Shown piece by piece: positions 4,582-10,771 of a stretch of DNA of 10,771 nucleotides (positions are counted from its first letter, which is position 1; each line of letters opens with the position of its first letter). This DNA is from Planctomycetota bacterium. GTDB lineage: Bacteria; Planctomycetota; Planctomycetia; Pirellulales; Thermoguttaceae. A program made the translations under genes and the position numbers. Location of the stretch: NCBI GenBank assembly GCA_018897395.1, contig JAHIKV010000256.1:1-10771 (forward strand). Reading direction: 5' to 3'. Below the pieces are notes generated by a model. It made no database searches. It had not been told where the DNA came from and was given only the letters and a program-made list of their open reading frames with translations.

Positions 4582-5643
4582 ATGAAATCCAATCCGCCAT
4601 CCACCATCCGCCATCCAAAATTCGCCTTTACGTTGGTGGAACTTTTGGTGGTCATCACGATCATCGGCATTCTGATCGCGTTGCTGTTGCCGGCGGTGCA
4701 GGCGGCCCGCGAGGCGGCCCGACAGGTGCAGTGCAAGAACAACCTTAAACAGTTCGCCTTGGCCGCCTTGAACCACGAGCAGGTAACGGGCCATTTGCCC
4801 AGCGGCGGTTGGGGCCCCATGTGGGGCGGCGATCCGGACATGGGCTTCGACCCGAAGAAACAACCGGGCGGCTTCATCTTTAATTGCTTGCCCTTTATGG
4901 AGCAACAGGCGCTGCACGACCTGGGACTGAACAACAACCGGGCGGGCCGCTCCCGCACGGCGGCGATGCCGATCTCCATGCTGAACTGCCCCAGCCGGCG
5001 GCCCGCGATCCTCTATCCCTTCGTTGCCCATGGGCAACAAACGCCAATCAACTACGACCTGAGCACGATCAACAACCTCGTCGGCCGCACCGATTACGCC
5101 GGCAATTGCGGCGACAACGCCCAAGTTATGCAATACAACGCCAGCCCCCCCTTTAACACCAGTTGCGGCATCCCGAACGGCACTTGCGCGGGCATGGCGT
5201 GGACTCCGCAATACTGGGCAGGGCTATCCAACGGCGCCGACGCGGCCACCGGCGTGATCTACCTCCACAGTTGGCTCACCCTCTCGCAGATCACCGACGG
5301 CACGAGCTACACGTATCTGCTGGGAGAAAAGTACCTCAACCCGGACTCCTATTACAACGGCGCCGATGGCGCCGACGATCAAGAATGGAACATGGGCATC
5401 GATTACGACATCGTCCGCTGGACGGGTGTTTCTCAGGGCTGGAGCCTGGGTCCCGCGCCTCCCTATCAGGATCAGGAGGGCATGACCATGTGGTGGAATT
5501 TCGGCAGCGCCCATTCCAACGGCTGCATGATGGCCCTCTGTGACGGCTCGGTGCAGTTGATCGCCTATACGATTGACCCTTACGTACACAAAAACCTGGG
5601 CAATCGCAAGGACGGCCAGACGATCGACGGGAAGAAGTTCTAG
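4582..5643 (+). CDS. DUF1559 protein with prepilin-type leader
   Basis: The 353-residue product is a typical planctomycete DUF1559 protein. A short leader (MKSNPPSTIRHPKFA) ends at the prepilin cleavage/methylation site A|FTLVE (F16, E20), followed by a hydrophobic helix (LLVVITIIGILIALLLPAV). The conserved QAAREAARQVQCKNNLKQ follows, then a long DUF1559 region with CPSRRPAI and DYAGN. Near the end is ITDGTSYTYLLGEKY, then the H-X9-DG motif (H311, D321-G322), ending in LGNRKDGQTIDGKKF. Members are thought to be exported like pseudopilins; their exact role is unknown. The ATG at 4582 lacks a ribosome binding site, but an upstream extension would be antisense to the toxin-antitoxin genes. A heptamer array (4594-4621) encodes the leader, so copy-number changes would switch the frame. 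The paralogue at 7149 shares nearly the same start and tail. Confidence 0.88.
   Translation: MKSNPPSTIRHPKFAFTLVELLVVITIIGILIALLLPAVQAAREAARQVQCKNNLKQFALAALNHEQVTGHLPSGGWGPMWGGDPDMGFDPKKQPGGFIFNCLPFMEQQALHDLGLNNNRAGRSRTAAMPISMLNCPSRRPAILYPFVAHGQQTPINYDLSTINNLVGRTDYAGNCGDNAQVMQYNASPPFNTSCGIPNGTCAGMAWTPQYWAGLSNGADAATGVIYLHSWLTLSQITDGTSYTYLLGEKYLNPDSYYNGADGADDQEWNMGIDYDIVRWTGVSQGWSLGPAPPYQDQEGMTMWWNFGSAHSNGCMMALCDGSVQLIAYTIDPYVHKNLGNRKDGQTIDGKKF
4594..4621. repeat. Heptanucleotide array CCRCCAT in prepilin leader
   Basis: CCGCCAT, CCACCAT and CCGCCAT, then the degenerate unit CCAAAAT, begin 12 bases after the ATG at 4582 and encode residues 5-14 of the leader. With one unit fewer the frame meets TGA at 4673-4675; with one more it meets TAA at 4746-4748. 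Confidence 0.85.
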
Positions 5644-5723
5644 TGGTCCTCCAACCGAACGCGGGGCCTTCGGCCCACTCGCTGGTCGAGCTCTTGGTCG
5701 TGATTACGATCATGCAGCGGTAG
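5643..5723 (+). pseudogene. Prepilin/DUF1559 N-terminal relic
   Basis: A 26-codon frame begins with a GTG that overlaps the preceding stop codon (TAGTG). It reads VVLQPNAGPSAHSLVELLVVITIMQR and then stops at TAG. SLVELLVVITI is the prepilin cleavage and helix motif found in the DUF1559 genes at 4582 and 7149, but the helix ends after VVITI and nothing of the DUF1559 domain follows. It is best read as the stump of a third paralogue. Its loss point is next to a diverged heptamer repeat. Confidence 0.7.
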
Positions 5724-5735
5724 ATTTATGATTTA
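5722..5735. repeat. Two diverged heptamers (inverse of AATCATA)
   Basis: AGATTTA and TGATTTA are adjacent. Their reverse complement resembles the AATCATA array at 2473. They lie exactly at the breakpoint of the prepilin relic. With only two units this could be chance. Confidence 0.4.
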
Positions 5736-5759
5736 GGACTGGAGTTTTGCAAATAGCCA

Positions 5760-5777
5760 CGCCCGACAAAGCGGGCG
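5760..5777. repeat. Short hairpin CGCCCG / CGGGCG before the oxidoreductase start
   Basis: A 6-bp GC stem with loop ACAAAG ends 9 bases before the ATG at 5787, where a ribosome binding site would be expected. It may hide or replace that site, or it may be the end of the relic upstream. Confidence 0.4.
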
Positions 5778-5786
5778 ACGATCAAA

Positions 5787-7106
5787 ATGACGAAGCCGAT
5801 TGACCCAAGCGCGACTACCGCGAAAAACCGCCGTGTGTTTCTCAAAACTTCAGCCATCGCGGCCGGGGCCGCGATGACCGGCAGTCCGGCCCTCGGCCGT
5901 GCCGTCCACGCGGCCGGCAGCGACGTGCTGAAAGTCGGGCTGGTCGGCTGCGGTCCGCGAGGCAGCGGCGCGGCGGTCAACGCGCTCAGCGCCGACCGGA
6001 ACGCCCGGCTGGCGGCGATGGCGGACCTGTTTGCCGAGAACATTCACGCCAGTCGGCGCAATATCAAAAAGCTCAAAAGCGATCAGGTGGCCGTCGACGA
6101 CGACCACTGCTTCACCGGTTTCGACAGTTGCCGGCGGGTGATCGAAAGCGACGTGGACGTGGTGATCCTGGCCCTGCCCACCTTCTTCCATCCGATGTAC
6201 CTGAAGGCGTGCGTCGATGCGGGCAAGCACGTCTTCTGCGAGAAGACCCACGCCGTGGACGCGCCGGGCGTCCGCACGGTGCTGGCCGCCGGCGAAGTGG
6301 CCCGGCAGAAGAACCTAAGCATCGTTTCCGGACTAGCTTGGCGCTATGACACCGGGGTGCGGGAGACGATGAAACGGGTGCTCGACGGCGCAATCGGCGA
6401 GATCGTCGCCGTCGAGCACACCTGCAACACCGGCTCGTTGCGGCGTCGTGCCCGGCGGTCGGGCTGGACCGAAATGCGGTACCAGCTCCAGGATTGGTTC
6501 AACTTTTTCTGGCTGTCCTGCGACCTGCCCGGATTGCAGTTGGTGCATTCCCTCGACCGGGCCGCGTGGGCCATGCGCGAGGAGCCGCCGGTGAAGTGCT
6601 GGGGGATGGGCGGGCGGCAAACCCGCGTCGGCCCGCAATTCGGCGACGTCTGGGACCATCACGCCACCGTCTTCGAGTACGCCCGCGGCGCGCGGGTGTA
6701 CGCCTATTGCCGCCAGCAGGACGGCTGCGCCACCGACGTCTCCGATTGCTTCCACGGCACGAAGGGCCGCTGCGACTTGCTGAGATGCCGTATCGAAGGG
6801 GAGAACTCTTGGCGCTACGAAGGCCCCGACTGCAATCGCTTCGATTTGGAGCACGTGGCGTTGTTCTCCGCGATTCGCGGCGGCACGCCCATCAACAACA
6901 GCCTCTACATGGCCCGCAGCAGCATGTTGGCCGTCATGTCCACTTGGGCCTCCTATACGGGCCAAGAGATTGCCTGGGAACAGGCGATGAGGTCCGAGCA
7001 CGTGGCGGCGCCCGCGGCACTCTCCTTCGAGGCCGAGCCGCCCACGAAGCCTGATGCCCACGGCGAGTATCCACTGCCGATTCCGGGGTTGACGAAATTT
7101 GTTTGA
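5787..7106 (+). CDS. Tat-exported Gfo/Idh/MocA family oxidoreductase
   Basis: The 439-residue protein starts with a twin-arginine signal (NRRVFLK at 14-20, hydrophobic stretch to about 43). Then comes an NAD(P)-binding Rossmann fold with GLVGCGPRGSGA (51-62), VDVVILALPTFFHPMYLKACVDAGKHVF (about 123-150) and CEKT at 151-154. The second half is the alpha/beta dimerisation domain with GLAWRYD near 182, GAIGEIVAVE (201-210), LQLVHSLDRAAW with H254 as candidate catalytic histidine, and GMGGRQTR. Families of this kind oxidise or reduce sugars and related polyols, and exported planctomycete members are numerous. The substrate cannot be told. Two deviations stand out: the usual EKP is EKT, and the N before the conserved W (LDxxNW) is A. 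No ribosome binding site is evident; the start is placed by the Tat motif. The gene sits between two DUF1559 genes, upstream of an alpha-galactosidase, consistent with glycan use. Confidence 0.88.
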   Translation: MTKPIDPSATTAKNRRVFLKTSAIAAGAAMTGSPALGRAVHAAGSDVLKVGLVGCGPRGSGAAVNALSADRNARLAAMADLFAENIHASRRNIKKLKSDQVAVDDDHCFTGFDSCRRVIESDVDVVILALPTFFHPMYLKACVDAGKHVFCEKTHAVDAPGVRTVLAAGEVARQKNLSIVSGLAWRYDTGVRETMKRVLDGAIGEIVAVEHTCNTGSLRRRARRSGWTEMRYQLQDWFNFFWLSCDLPGLQLVHSLDRAAWAMREEPPVKCWGMGGRQTRVGPQFGDVWDHHATVFEYARGARVYAYCRQQDGCATDVSDCFHGTKGRCDLLRCRIEGENSWRYEGPDCNRFDLEHVALFSAIRGGTPINNSLYMARSSMLAVMSTWASYTGQEIAWEQAMRSEHVAAPAALSFEAEPPTKPDAHGEYPLPIPGLTKFV

Positions 7107-7148
7107 CGCCGGCCTTTGTGGCAGGTGAAATGAAAGGAAATACATAAC

Positions 7149-8231
7149 ATGTGCTTGTTGCTCATCTTTCCTTGTTTCCTGGTGCGTGGCGGGAAAGTTC
7201 GCCGGCGAGCCGCCTTCCCGCGGACTGCGGTCCGTGGACGTTCTTCCCTCGCCTCTCGTGCATTTACCTTGGTGGAGCTTTTGGTGGTGATCACGATCAT
7301 CGGCATTTTGATCGCGCTATTGCTTCCGGCGGTGCAGGCGGCGCGCGAGGCGGCCCGACAGGTGCAGTGCAAGAACAACCTAAAACAACTCGCTCTGGGC
7401 TGCTTGCAGCACGAAGAGCAGCACAAGTTCCTGCCCACCGGCGGCTGGGGTTATGATTGGGTCGGCGATCCGGACCGCGCCGTTGGATGGCGCCAACCCG
7501 GCGGCTGGCCCTTCAGCATTCTGCCGTACACCGAGCAAGAGGCGCTGCATAAATTGGGTGCCGGGGCCACTTTCCAGGAAAAGCGAAACGTCTACTTCCC
7601 GCGACGGGAGGAGGCGATCATGGTAATCCATTGCTGCCCCAGCCGCCGGCCGCCCGCGATCTATCCGCAGTGGCCGCACCCCTACTACAACTTGACCGTG
7701 CCGCCGCTGGGTTTCCGCAGCGACTACGCCGGTTCCGCTGGGGCTGCGTGGTCGTCCATCCCGCCTATGCATCCGGGCCCCAACTCGTTGGACCAGGGCG
7801 ACCGGATGACTCCACAGCAATGGTTAAACATGAGTACGCAGACGCGCGACACGGGCGCGATATTCCTCCACAGCCAAGTGCGGCTTCCCGATATCACCGA
7901 CGGCACGAGCAACACCTATCTGCTGGGCGAAAGGTTCATTAACTCGGACCATTATTTCGACGGCCTGTCCCCAGCGGACAATCAGGTGTTGGATTGCGGC
8001 GCCTGCTTCGACACGCTCCGTTGGACGAACAACGATCCGTATTTCAAGCCCACGCCGGACACGTCCGGTCTCGGGCAGTGGTTTGCGTTCGGCAGCGCCC
8101 ATGCCAACGGCTTCCACATGGCCCTCTGCGACGGCTCGGTGCAGATGATCAACTACTCGATTGACCCCGAAACCCACCGCTGCTTGGGCAACCGCAAGGA
8201 CGGCGTGACAATCGACGGGAAGAAGTTCTAA
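7149..8231 (+). CDS. DUF1559 protein with prepilin-type leader (second copy)
   Basis: The 360-residue paralogue of the product at 4582 has the same helix (A|FTLVELLVVITIIG, F39, E43), the same QAAREAARQVQCKNNLKQ, ITDGTSNTYLLGERF, the H-X9-DG motif (H318, D328-G329) and the same tail LGNRKDG-TIDGKKF. Its leader is unusually long at 38 residues and contains its own hydrophobic start (MCLLLIFPCFLV), then a basic, hairpin-encoded stretch (GGKVRRRAAFPRTAVRGR). The ATG at 7149 has AGGA 10 bases upstream, so I keep it; a shorter leader from GTG 7182 is possible. It follows the oxidoreductase by 42 bases and precedes the alpha-galactosidase by 86, so co-transcription is likely. Confidence 0.87.
   Translation: MCLLLIFPCFLVRGGKVRRRAAFPRTAVRGRSSLASRAFTLVELLVVITIIGILIALLLPAVQAAREAARQVQCKNNLKQLALGCLQHEEQHKFLPTGGWGYDWVGDPDRAVGWRQPGGWPFSILPYTEQEALHKLGAGATFQEKRNVYFPRREEAIMVIHCCPSRRPPAIYPQWPHPYYNLTVPPLGFRSDYAGSAGAAWSSIPPMHPGPNSLDQGDRMTPQQWLNMSTQTRDTGAIFLHSQVRLPDITDGTSNTYLLGERFINSDHYFDGLSPADNQVLDCGACFDTLRWTNNDPYFKPTPDTSGLGQWFAFGSAHANGFHMALCDGSVQMINYSIDPETHRCLGNRKDGVTIDGKKF
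7189..7234. repeat. Nested palindromes in the DUF1559 leader
   Basis: GCGGGAA (7189-7195) pairs with TTCCCGC (7215-7221), with CGCCGGCG inside. Directly after it CGGAC (7221-7225) pairs with GTCCG (7230-7234). The stretch is translated in frame as the odd basic part of the leader, so it is probably another repeat insertion. Confidence 0.55.
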
Positions 8232-8304
8232 ATGACCTTGCATGATCCAGGGGCGCGGCCGTCTCGATGGCTTATTTTGGACGACCGCCCCGCGACCCTT
8301 ACAC

Positions 8305-8309
8305 GGGAG
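8305..8309 (+). promoter_or_regulatory. Ribosome binding site GGGAG
   Basis: GGGAG lies 8 bases before the ATG at 8318. It favours that start over the in-frame ATG at 8267, which has no such site and would put 17 residues ahead of the signal peptide. Confidence 0.65.
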
Positions 8310-8317
8310 TAGTATCG

Positions 8318-10399
8318 ATGAAGTCTGCAAAGACACCACGGGAGTACCGATTGTTATTGGCGACTCTTTTGGCGGGATGCCTGACGGCTTCTGCCATTGG
8401 ATCGCCGAGACCCCTGTCAGGAGAGGAGCCGCAGTGGGGACGGAAGGAAGCGGCAGCGGTGCTGCGCGGGTTCCTGGATAAGGGAAGCGCGCCGCCCATG
8501 TCGTTCACTTACGGTGGGCGTTCGTCGCGCGAACTGCTTCCCGCGTGGAAGGTAACTAGGAATTCAACGGATGAGAGCGATCGCAGGCTTCACACGGTGA
8601 AGTATGCCGACCCGGCTTCCAGCTTGGAGTTGGTCGTTGAGATACGCGAGTACAAGGACTTCCCGGCCGTAGAGTGGGTGCAGTATTTCAAGAACGCGGG
8701 GACAGTCGACACGCCCATTGTTGAGGACGTTCGGGCCCTGGACGTTACCCTGGATGTCGAGCCGGGTGGTGAGGTGGTTCTCCACAGGGCCTTGGGCTGC
8801 ACGAGTACCGTCTCTGACTTTGCTCCGGTGGACGATATACTTACCCCAGGATACAAAAACCGCATAACGCCCATTGGCGGACGTTCCTCGAACGGGGCCA
8901 TGCCCTTCTTTAACTTGGAGATCCCGGGAAACCGTGGAGTGATGGTCGCTATCGGCTGGACTGGGCAGTGGGCAGCCGAGTTTGAACGCCCTTACCTCGG
9001 CCCCTACCACAACGGCGGCAAGGTGATCGTCCGAACCGGGATGGCACATACACACTTGAAGTTGCATCCCGGAGAACAAATCCGAACTCCGCAAACACTG
9101 CTTCTGTTCTGGGAAGGCGACCGGATTGCCGGCCATAACCAGTTCCGCCGCTTTGTTCTGCGTCACAAAACTCCCCAGCTCGGCGGGAAGCCCGTCGAGC
9201 TCCCCGTCGCCGCCTGCGCCTGGTTCCAGTTCGATTACGGTAATAGATACACCGAGGAAAACCAGATAGCTTTTGCCCAACTGTACAAGAAGTTGGGGCT
9301 GGATACCGACACCTTCTGGATGGATGCCGGCTGGTTTGATGGTGGCTTTCCCAGCGGCGCGGGCAACTGGTTTCCCAAGAAAGAAGCTTTCCCCAACGGG
9401 TTCAAGAAGATCTCCGAGGCCGTGCATGGGATGGGTATGAAGTTCTTACTCTGGTTCGAGCCTGAGCGGGTCTCGGAGGGCAGTTGGTTGCACCGCGAAC
9501 ATCCGGAATGGCTGCTGTCCCATGCGGAAGGGGCGATGGTATTCCTTTCTCCAGACCAAAATGGCCGGCGGAGCTATCTCTTGAACTTGGGCAATCCCGC
9601 GGCGAGAGCTTGGCTTACCGATCACGTCTCGCAAATGATCAAAGAAGCAAAGATCGACATCTATCGCCACGACGCCAACATCGATCCCCTGGACTTCTGG
9701 CCGCTCGTCGATCCCCCCGACCGACAAGGCATCACCGAGATACGCCATGTCGAGGGCCTGTACTCCTATTGGGAGGACCTAAAATCGCGCCACCCGGGGT
9801 TGCTCATAGAGTGTTGTTGCAGCGGCAACCGGCGTTTTGATCTGGAAACGATTAGTCGAACCATAAACCTCTGGCGGAGTGACTATATCTTCAACCCGTC
9901 CGCGGATCAATGTCAAACCTACGGCATCAGTTTCTTTATCCAGTTGCATGCCAATGGCTGCAATACCGTGGATAAGTACGGCTTCCGCAGTATCCTCGCG
10001 CCCGGTATGTGTCTTTGTTGGGACCCTCGCAAGCCGGACTTTCCGCTCGAGCAGGCCCGCGAAAACATCGCCCTTTTCAAACGAGTCAGGCCCTACTTCT
10101 CCGGCGACTACTATCCCCTTACGCCCTATTCCACAAAGGAGAATGTCTGGCTTGCCTACCAGTTCCACCGCGGCGATCTTGACGAAGGAGTAGTCCTCGC
10201 ATTTAGGCGGGCCTCCTGCCCGTCGAGTGCGCTGGTCGTGCAAATGGGCGGCGTGTTACAGGATGTTAAGTACGAGGTGGAAAACGTGGACACCGGCAAA
10301 AAAGAGCAACACAAAGGCGCGGAACTGGCATCGGGCTTGCGGGTAACGGCAGAGTCACGGCCGGCAGCCGCGGTTTTAATATACCGGCGGCTCAAGTAG
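8318..10399 (+). CDS. Exported GH36-like alpha-galactosidase
   Basis: The 693-residue enzyme carries an export signal (R8 to G20) with a lipobox-like L-A-G-C (18-21), so it may be a lipoprotein. A shorter Sec cleavage near ASA (residues 24-26) is the alternative. An N-terminal beta-sandwich (about 35-290) is followed by a TIM barrel with GH36/clan GH-D landmarks: WMDAGWF (334-340), LLWFEPERV (377-385), YRHDANIDP (449-457, likely nucleophile D452), CCCSGNRRFDLET (499-511) and LWRSDY (518-523, likely acid/base D522). A C-terminal beta domain ends at IYRRLK. The family removes alpha-linked galactose from oligo- and polysaccharides such as raffinose or galactomannan. Length and order of domains fit. 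Specificity cannot be read, since related clan GH-D enzymes act on other sugars. It follows the second DUF1559 gene by 86 bases. The repeat-rich imprint of the left half of the window is missing here. Confidence 0.88.
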   Translation: MKSAKTPREYRLLLATLLAGCLTASAIGSPRPLSGEEPQWGRKEAAAVLRGFLDKGSAPPMSFTYGGRSSRELLPAWKVTRNSTDESDRRLHTVKYADPASSLELVVEIREYKDFPAVEWVQYFKNAGTVDTPIVEDVRALDVTLDVEPGGEVVLHRALGCTSTVSDFAPVDDILTPGYKNRITPIGGRSSNGAMPFFNLEIPGNRGVMVAIGWTGQWAAEFERPYLGPYHNGGKVIVRTGMAHTHLKLHPGEQIRTPQTLLLFWEGDRIAGHNQFRRFVLRHKTPQLGGKPVELPVAACAWFQFDYGNRYTEENQIAFAQLYKKLGLDTDTFWMDAGWFDGGFPSGAGNWFPKKEAFPNGFKKISEAVHGMGMKFLLWFEPERVSEGSWLHREHPEWLLSHAEGAMVFLSPDQNGRRSYLLNLGNPAARAWLTDHVSQMIKEAKIDIYRHDANIDPLDFWPLVDPPDRQGITEIRHVEGLYSYWEDLKSRHPGLLIECCCSGNRRFDLETISRTINLWRSDYIFNPSADQCQTYGISFFIQLHANGCNTVDKYGFRSILAPGMCLCWDPRKPDFPLEQARENIALFKRVRPYFSGDYYPLTPYSTKENVWLAYQFHRGDLDEGVVLAFRRASCPSSALVVQMGGVLQDVKYEVENVDTGKKEQHKGAELASGLRVTAESRPAAAVLIYRRLK

Positions 10400-10437
10400 G
10401 CGCGACTTTCTTGATGCAGAACATCCCCCGTCATTTT

Positions 10438-10453
10438 GGAGGAGCTTGCCATG
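10438..10453 (+). promoter_or_regulatory. Alternative start with strong ribosome binding site
   Basis: GGAGGAG (10438-10444) precedes ATG 10451 by 6 bases and is the strongest ribosome binding site in the window. The frame from it runs unbroken into the exported protein starting at 10541. Either the protein has a 30-residue N-terminal extension, or this is the stump of a lost gene fused to the next one. Confidence 0.45.
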
Positions 10454-10540
10454 AGAGCGACGTTCTATCGTAGGTTCATTCTCTTGATCTCGATCATCCT
10501 GGTAACCGCCCGGAAGGGCCCATTGTTCAAGGAGATTTTC

Positions 10541-10771
10541 ATGCGTTGTCGACACTTTGTGCGGAACTTTGTGCGGATGTTGGCGTGCTGCGCGTTGGTT
10601 GCCTGTTGGACCGCGATCGCCGCCGCGGCATCGGATTTGACTTTTTGTTGCGCGCCGGATAACGATCTGTATCGGGTGATGACCGCCGACGGCGCCGTCT
10701 ATCCGCGCTGCGATACTCCGGCTGAAGCCGTGAGGACCGCTCCGAACGGCGGGGGCGTACTCATCCTGGCC
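10541..10771 (+). CDS. Unrecognised exported protein, 3' end outside window
   Basis: Seventy-seven residues are visible. The ATG at 10541 has AAGGAG 6 bases upstream and opens a good Sec signal peptide (MRCRHFVRNFVR, hydrophobic core to about residue 29, AxA-like cleavage before SDLTFCC). The mature start (APDNDLYRVM, then a Cys-containing region and PAEAVRTAPNGGGVLILA) resembles openings of planctomycete exported proteins, but I cannot name the family. An in-frame ATG at 10451 with GGAGGAG 6 bases upstream is an equally well served start; it would add 30 residues with a second hydrophobic stretch (RRFILLISIILVTA). I prefer 10541 because it gives a normal signal peptide. Its place right after the alpha-galactosidase suggests a related surface or glycan role. 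Confidence 0.6.
   Translation, partial: MRCRHFVRNFVRMLACCALVACWTAIAAAASDLTFCCAPDNDLYRVMTADGAVYPRCDTPAEAVRTAPNGGGVLILA

Noticed and set aside
3702..4618. The toxin-antitoxin block as a complete transposon with the inverted heptamer arrays as terminal repeats.
   Set aside because: There is no transposase and no clear target-site duplication, and the right array lies inside the leader of the intact DUF1559 gene; only recombination or insertion near repeats can be argued.
3637..5643. One 668-residue protein from GTG 3637.
   Set aside because: The middle 750 bases are antisense to two genes with recognisable families, their own promoter and ribosome binding sites; the prepilin signal would be internal.
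6333..7145. Long minus-strand open frames opposite the oxidoreductase (and similarly 8564-9427 opposite the alpha-galactosidase).
   Set aside because: They are mirror frames of strongly supported GC-rich genes, with no recognisable domains or ribosome binding sites.
8250..8291. Imperfect G/C-rich hairpin between the second DUF1559 gene and the alpha-galactosidase as a terminator.
   Set aside because: The stem has a bulge and a mismatch and no T-run follows; the genes are close and probably read together.
8267..8317. Start of the alpha-galactosidase at ATG 8267.
   Set aside because: There is no ribosome binding site there, while GGGAG precedes ATG 8318, which begins a proper export signal.

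Overview
The window looks like chromosomal DNA of a planctomycete, most likely of the Pirellulales type. The basis is the gene content, not a database search. There are two DUF1559 proteins with prepilin leaders and the H-X9-DG tail motif, two PEP-CTERM surface proteins, a FecR-type protein whose domain carries the TAVVTDLGTEFGVEV signature, a Tat-exported Gfo/Idh/MocA oxidoreductase and a GH36-like alpha-galactosidase. GC content is high. Many short palindromic and heptanucleotide repeats are scattered between and inside genes.

Layout, left to right. 1-1122 is the 3' part of a FecR-domain gene that is already open at base 1; it carries two stretches of repeat DNA in frame. 1123-1537 has no gene and is packed with hairpin repeats, including a perfect 25-bp inverted repeat. 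1538-2212 is a small PEP-CTERM protein with identical 32-bp repeats on both sides. 2213-2460 is again repeat DNA. 2461-3630 is a PEP-CTERM protein that looks like a seven-bladed propeller. 3637 to about 3773 is the broken 5' end of a DUF1559 gene. 3775-4517, minus strand, is a two-gene toxin-antitoxin-like module (UPF0175-like protein plus DUF3368/PIN-like protein) with its own near-consensus promoter. 4582-5643 is an intact DUF1559 gene. 5643-5723 is a short relic of another prepilin/DUF1559 gene. 5787-7106 is the oxidoreductase, 7149-8231 a second DUF1559 gene, 8318-10399 the alpha-galactosidase, and 10541 to the end the start of an unrecognised exported protein.

Except for the toxin-antitoxin module, everything is on the plus strand with mostly short gaps. 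The products are nearly all exported or surface-anchored: pseudopilin-like DUF1559 proteins, PEP-CTERM proteins, a Tat oxidoreductase and an exported glycosidase. A shared role in handling galactosides or other glycans at the cell surface is plausible, but it is an inference from neighbourhood only.

The most interesting pattern is a set of heptanucleotide tandem repeats (GGTCAGA, TAATCCC, AATCATA, CCRCCAT). They lie inside coding sequence, in two intact genes exactly between the start codon and the membrane-targeting segment. Seven is not a multiple of three, so gaining or losing one unit shifts the frame. In the genes at 2461 and 4582 I checked both shifted frames by hand, and all four run into early stops. 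These arrays could therefore act as translational on/off switches for surface proteins, or they may simply be tolerated repeat insertions.
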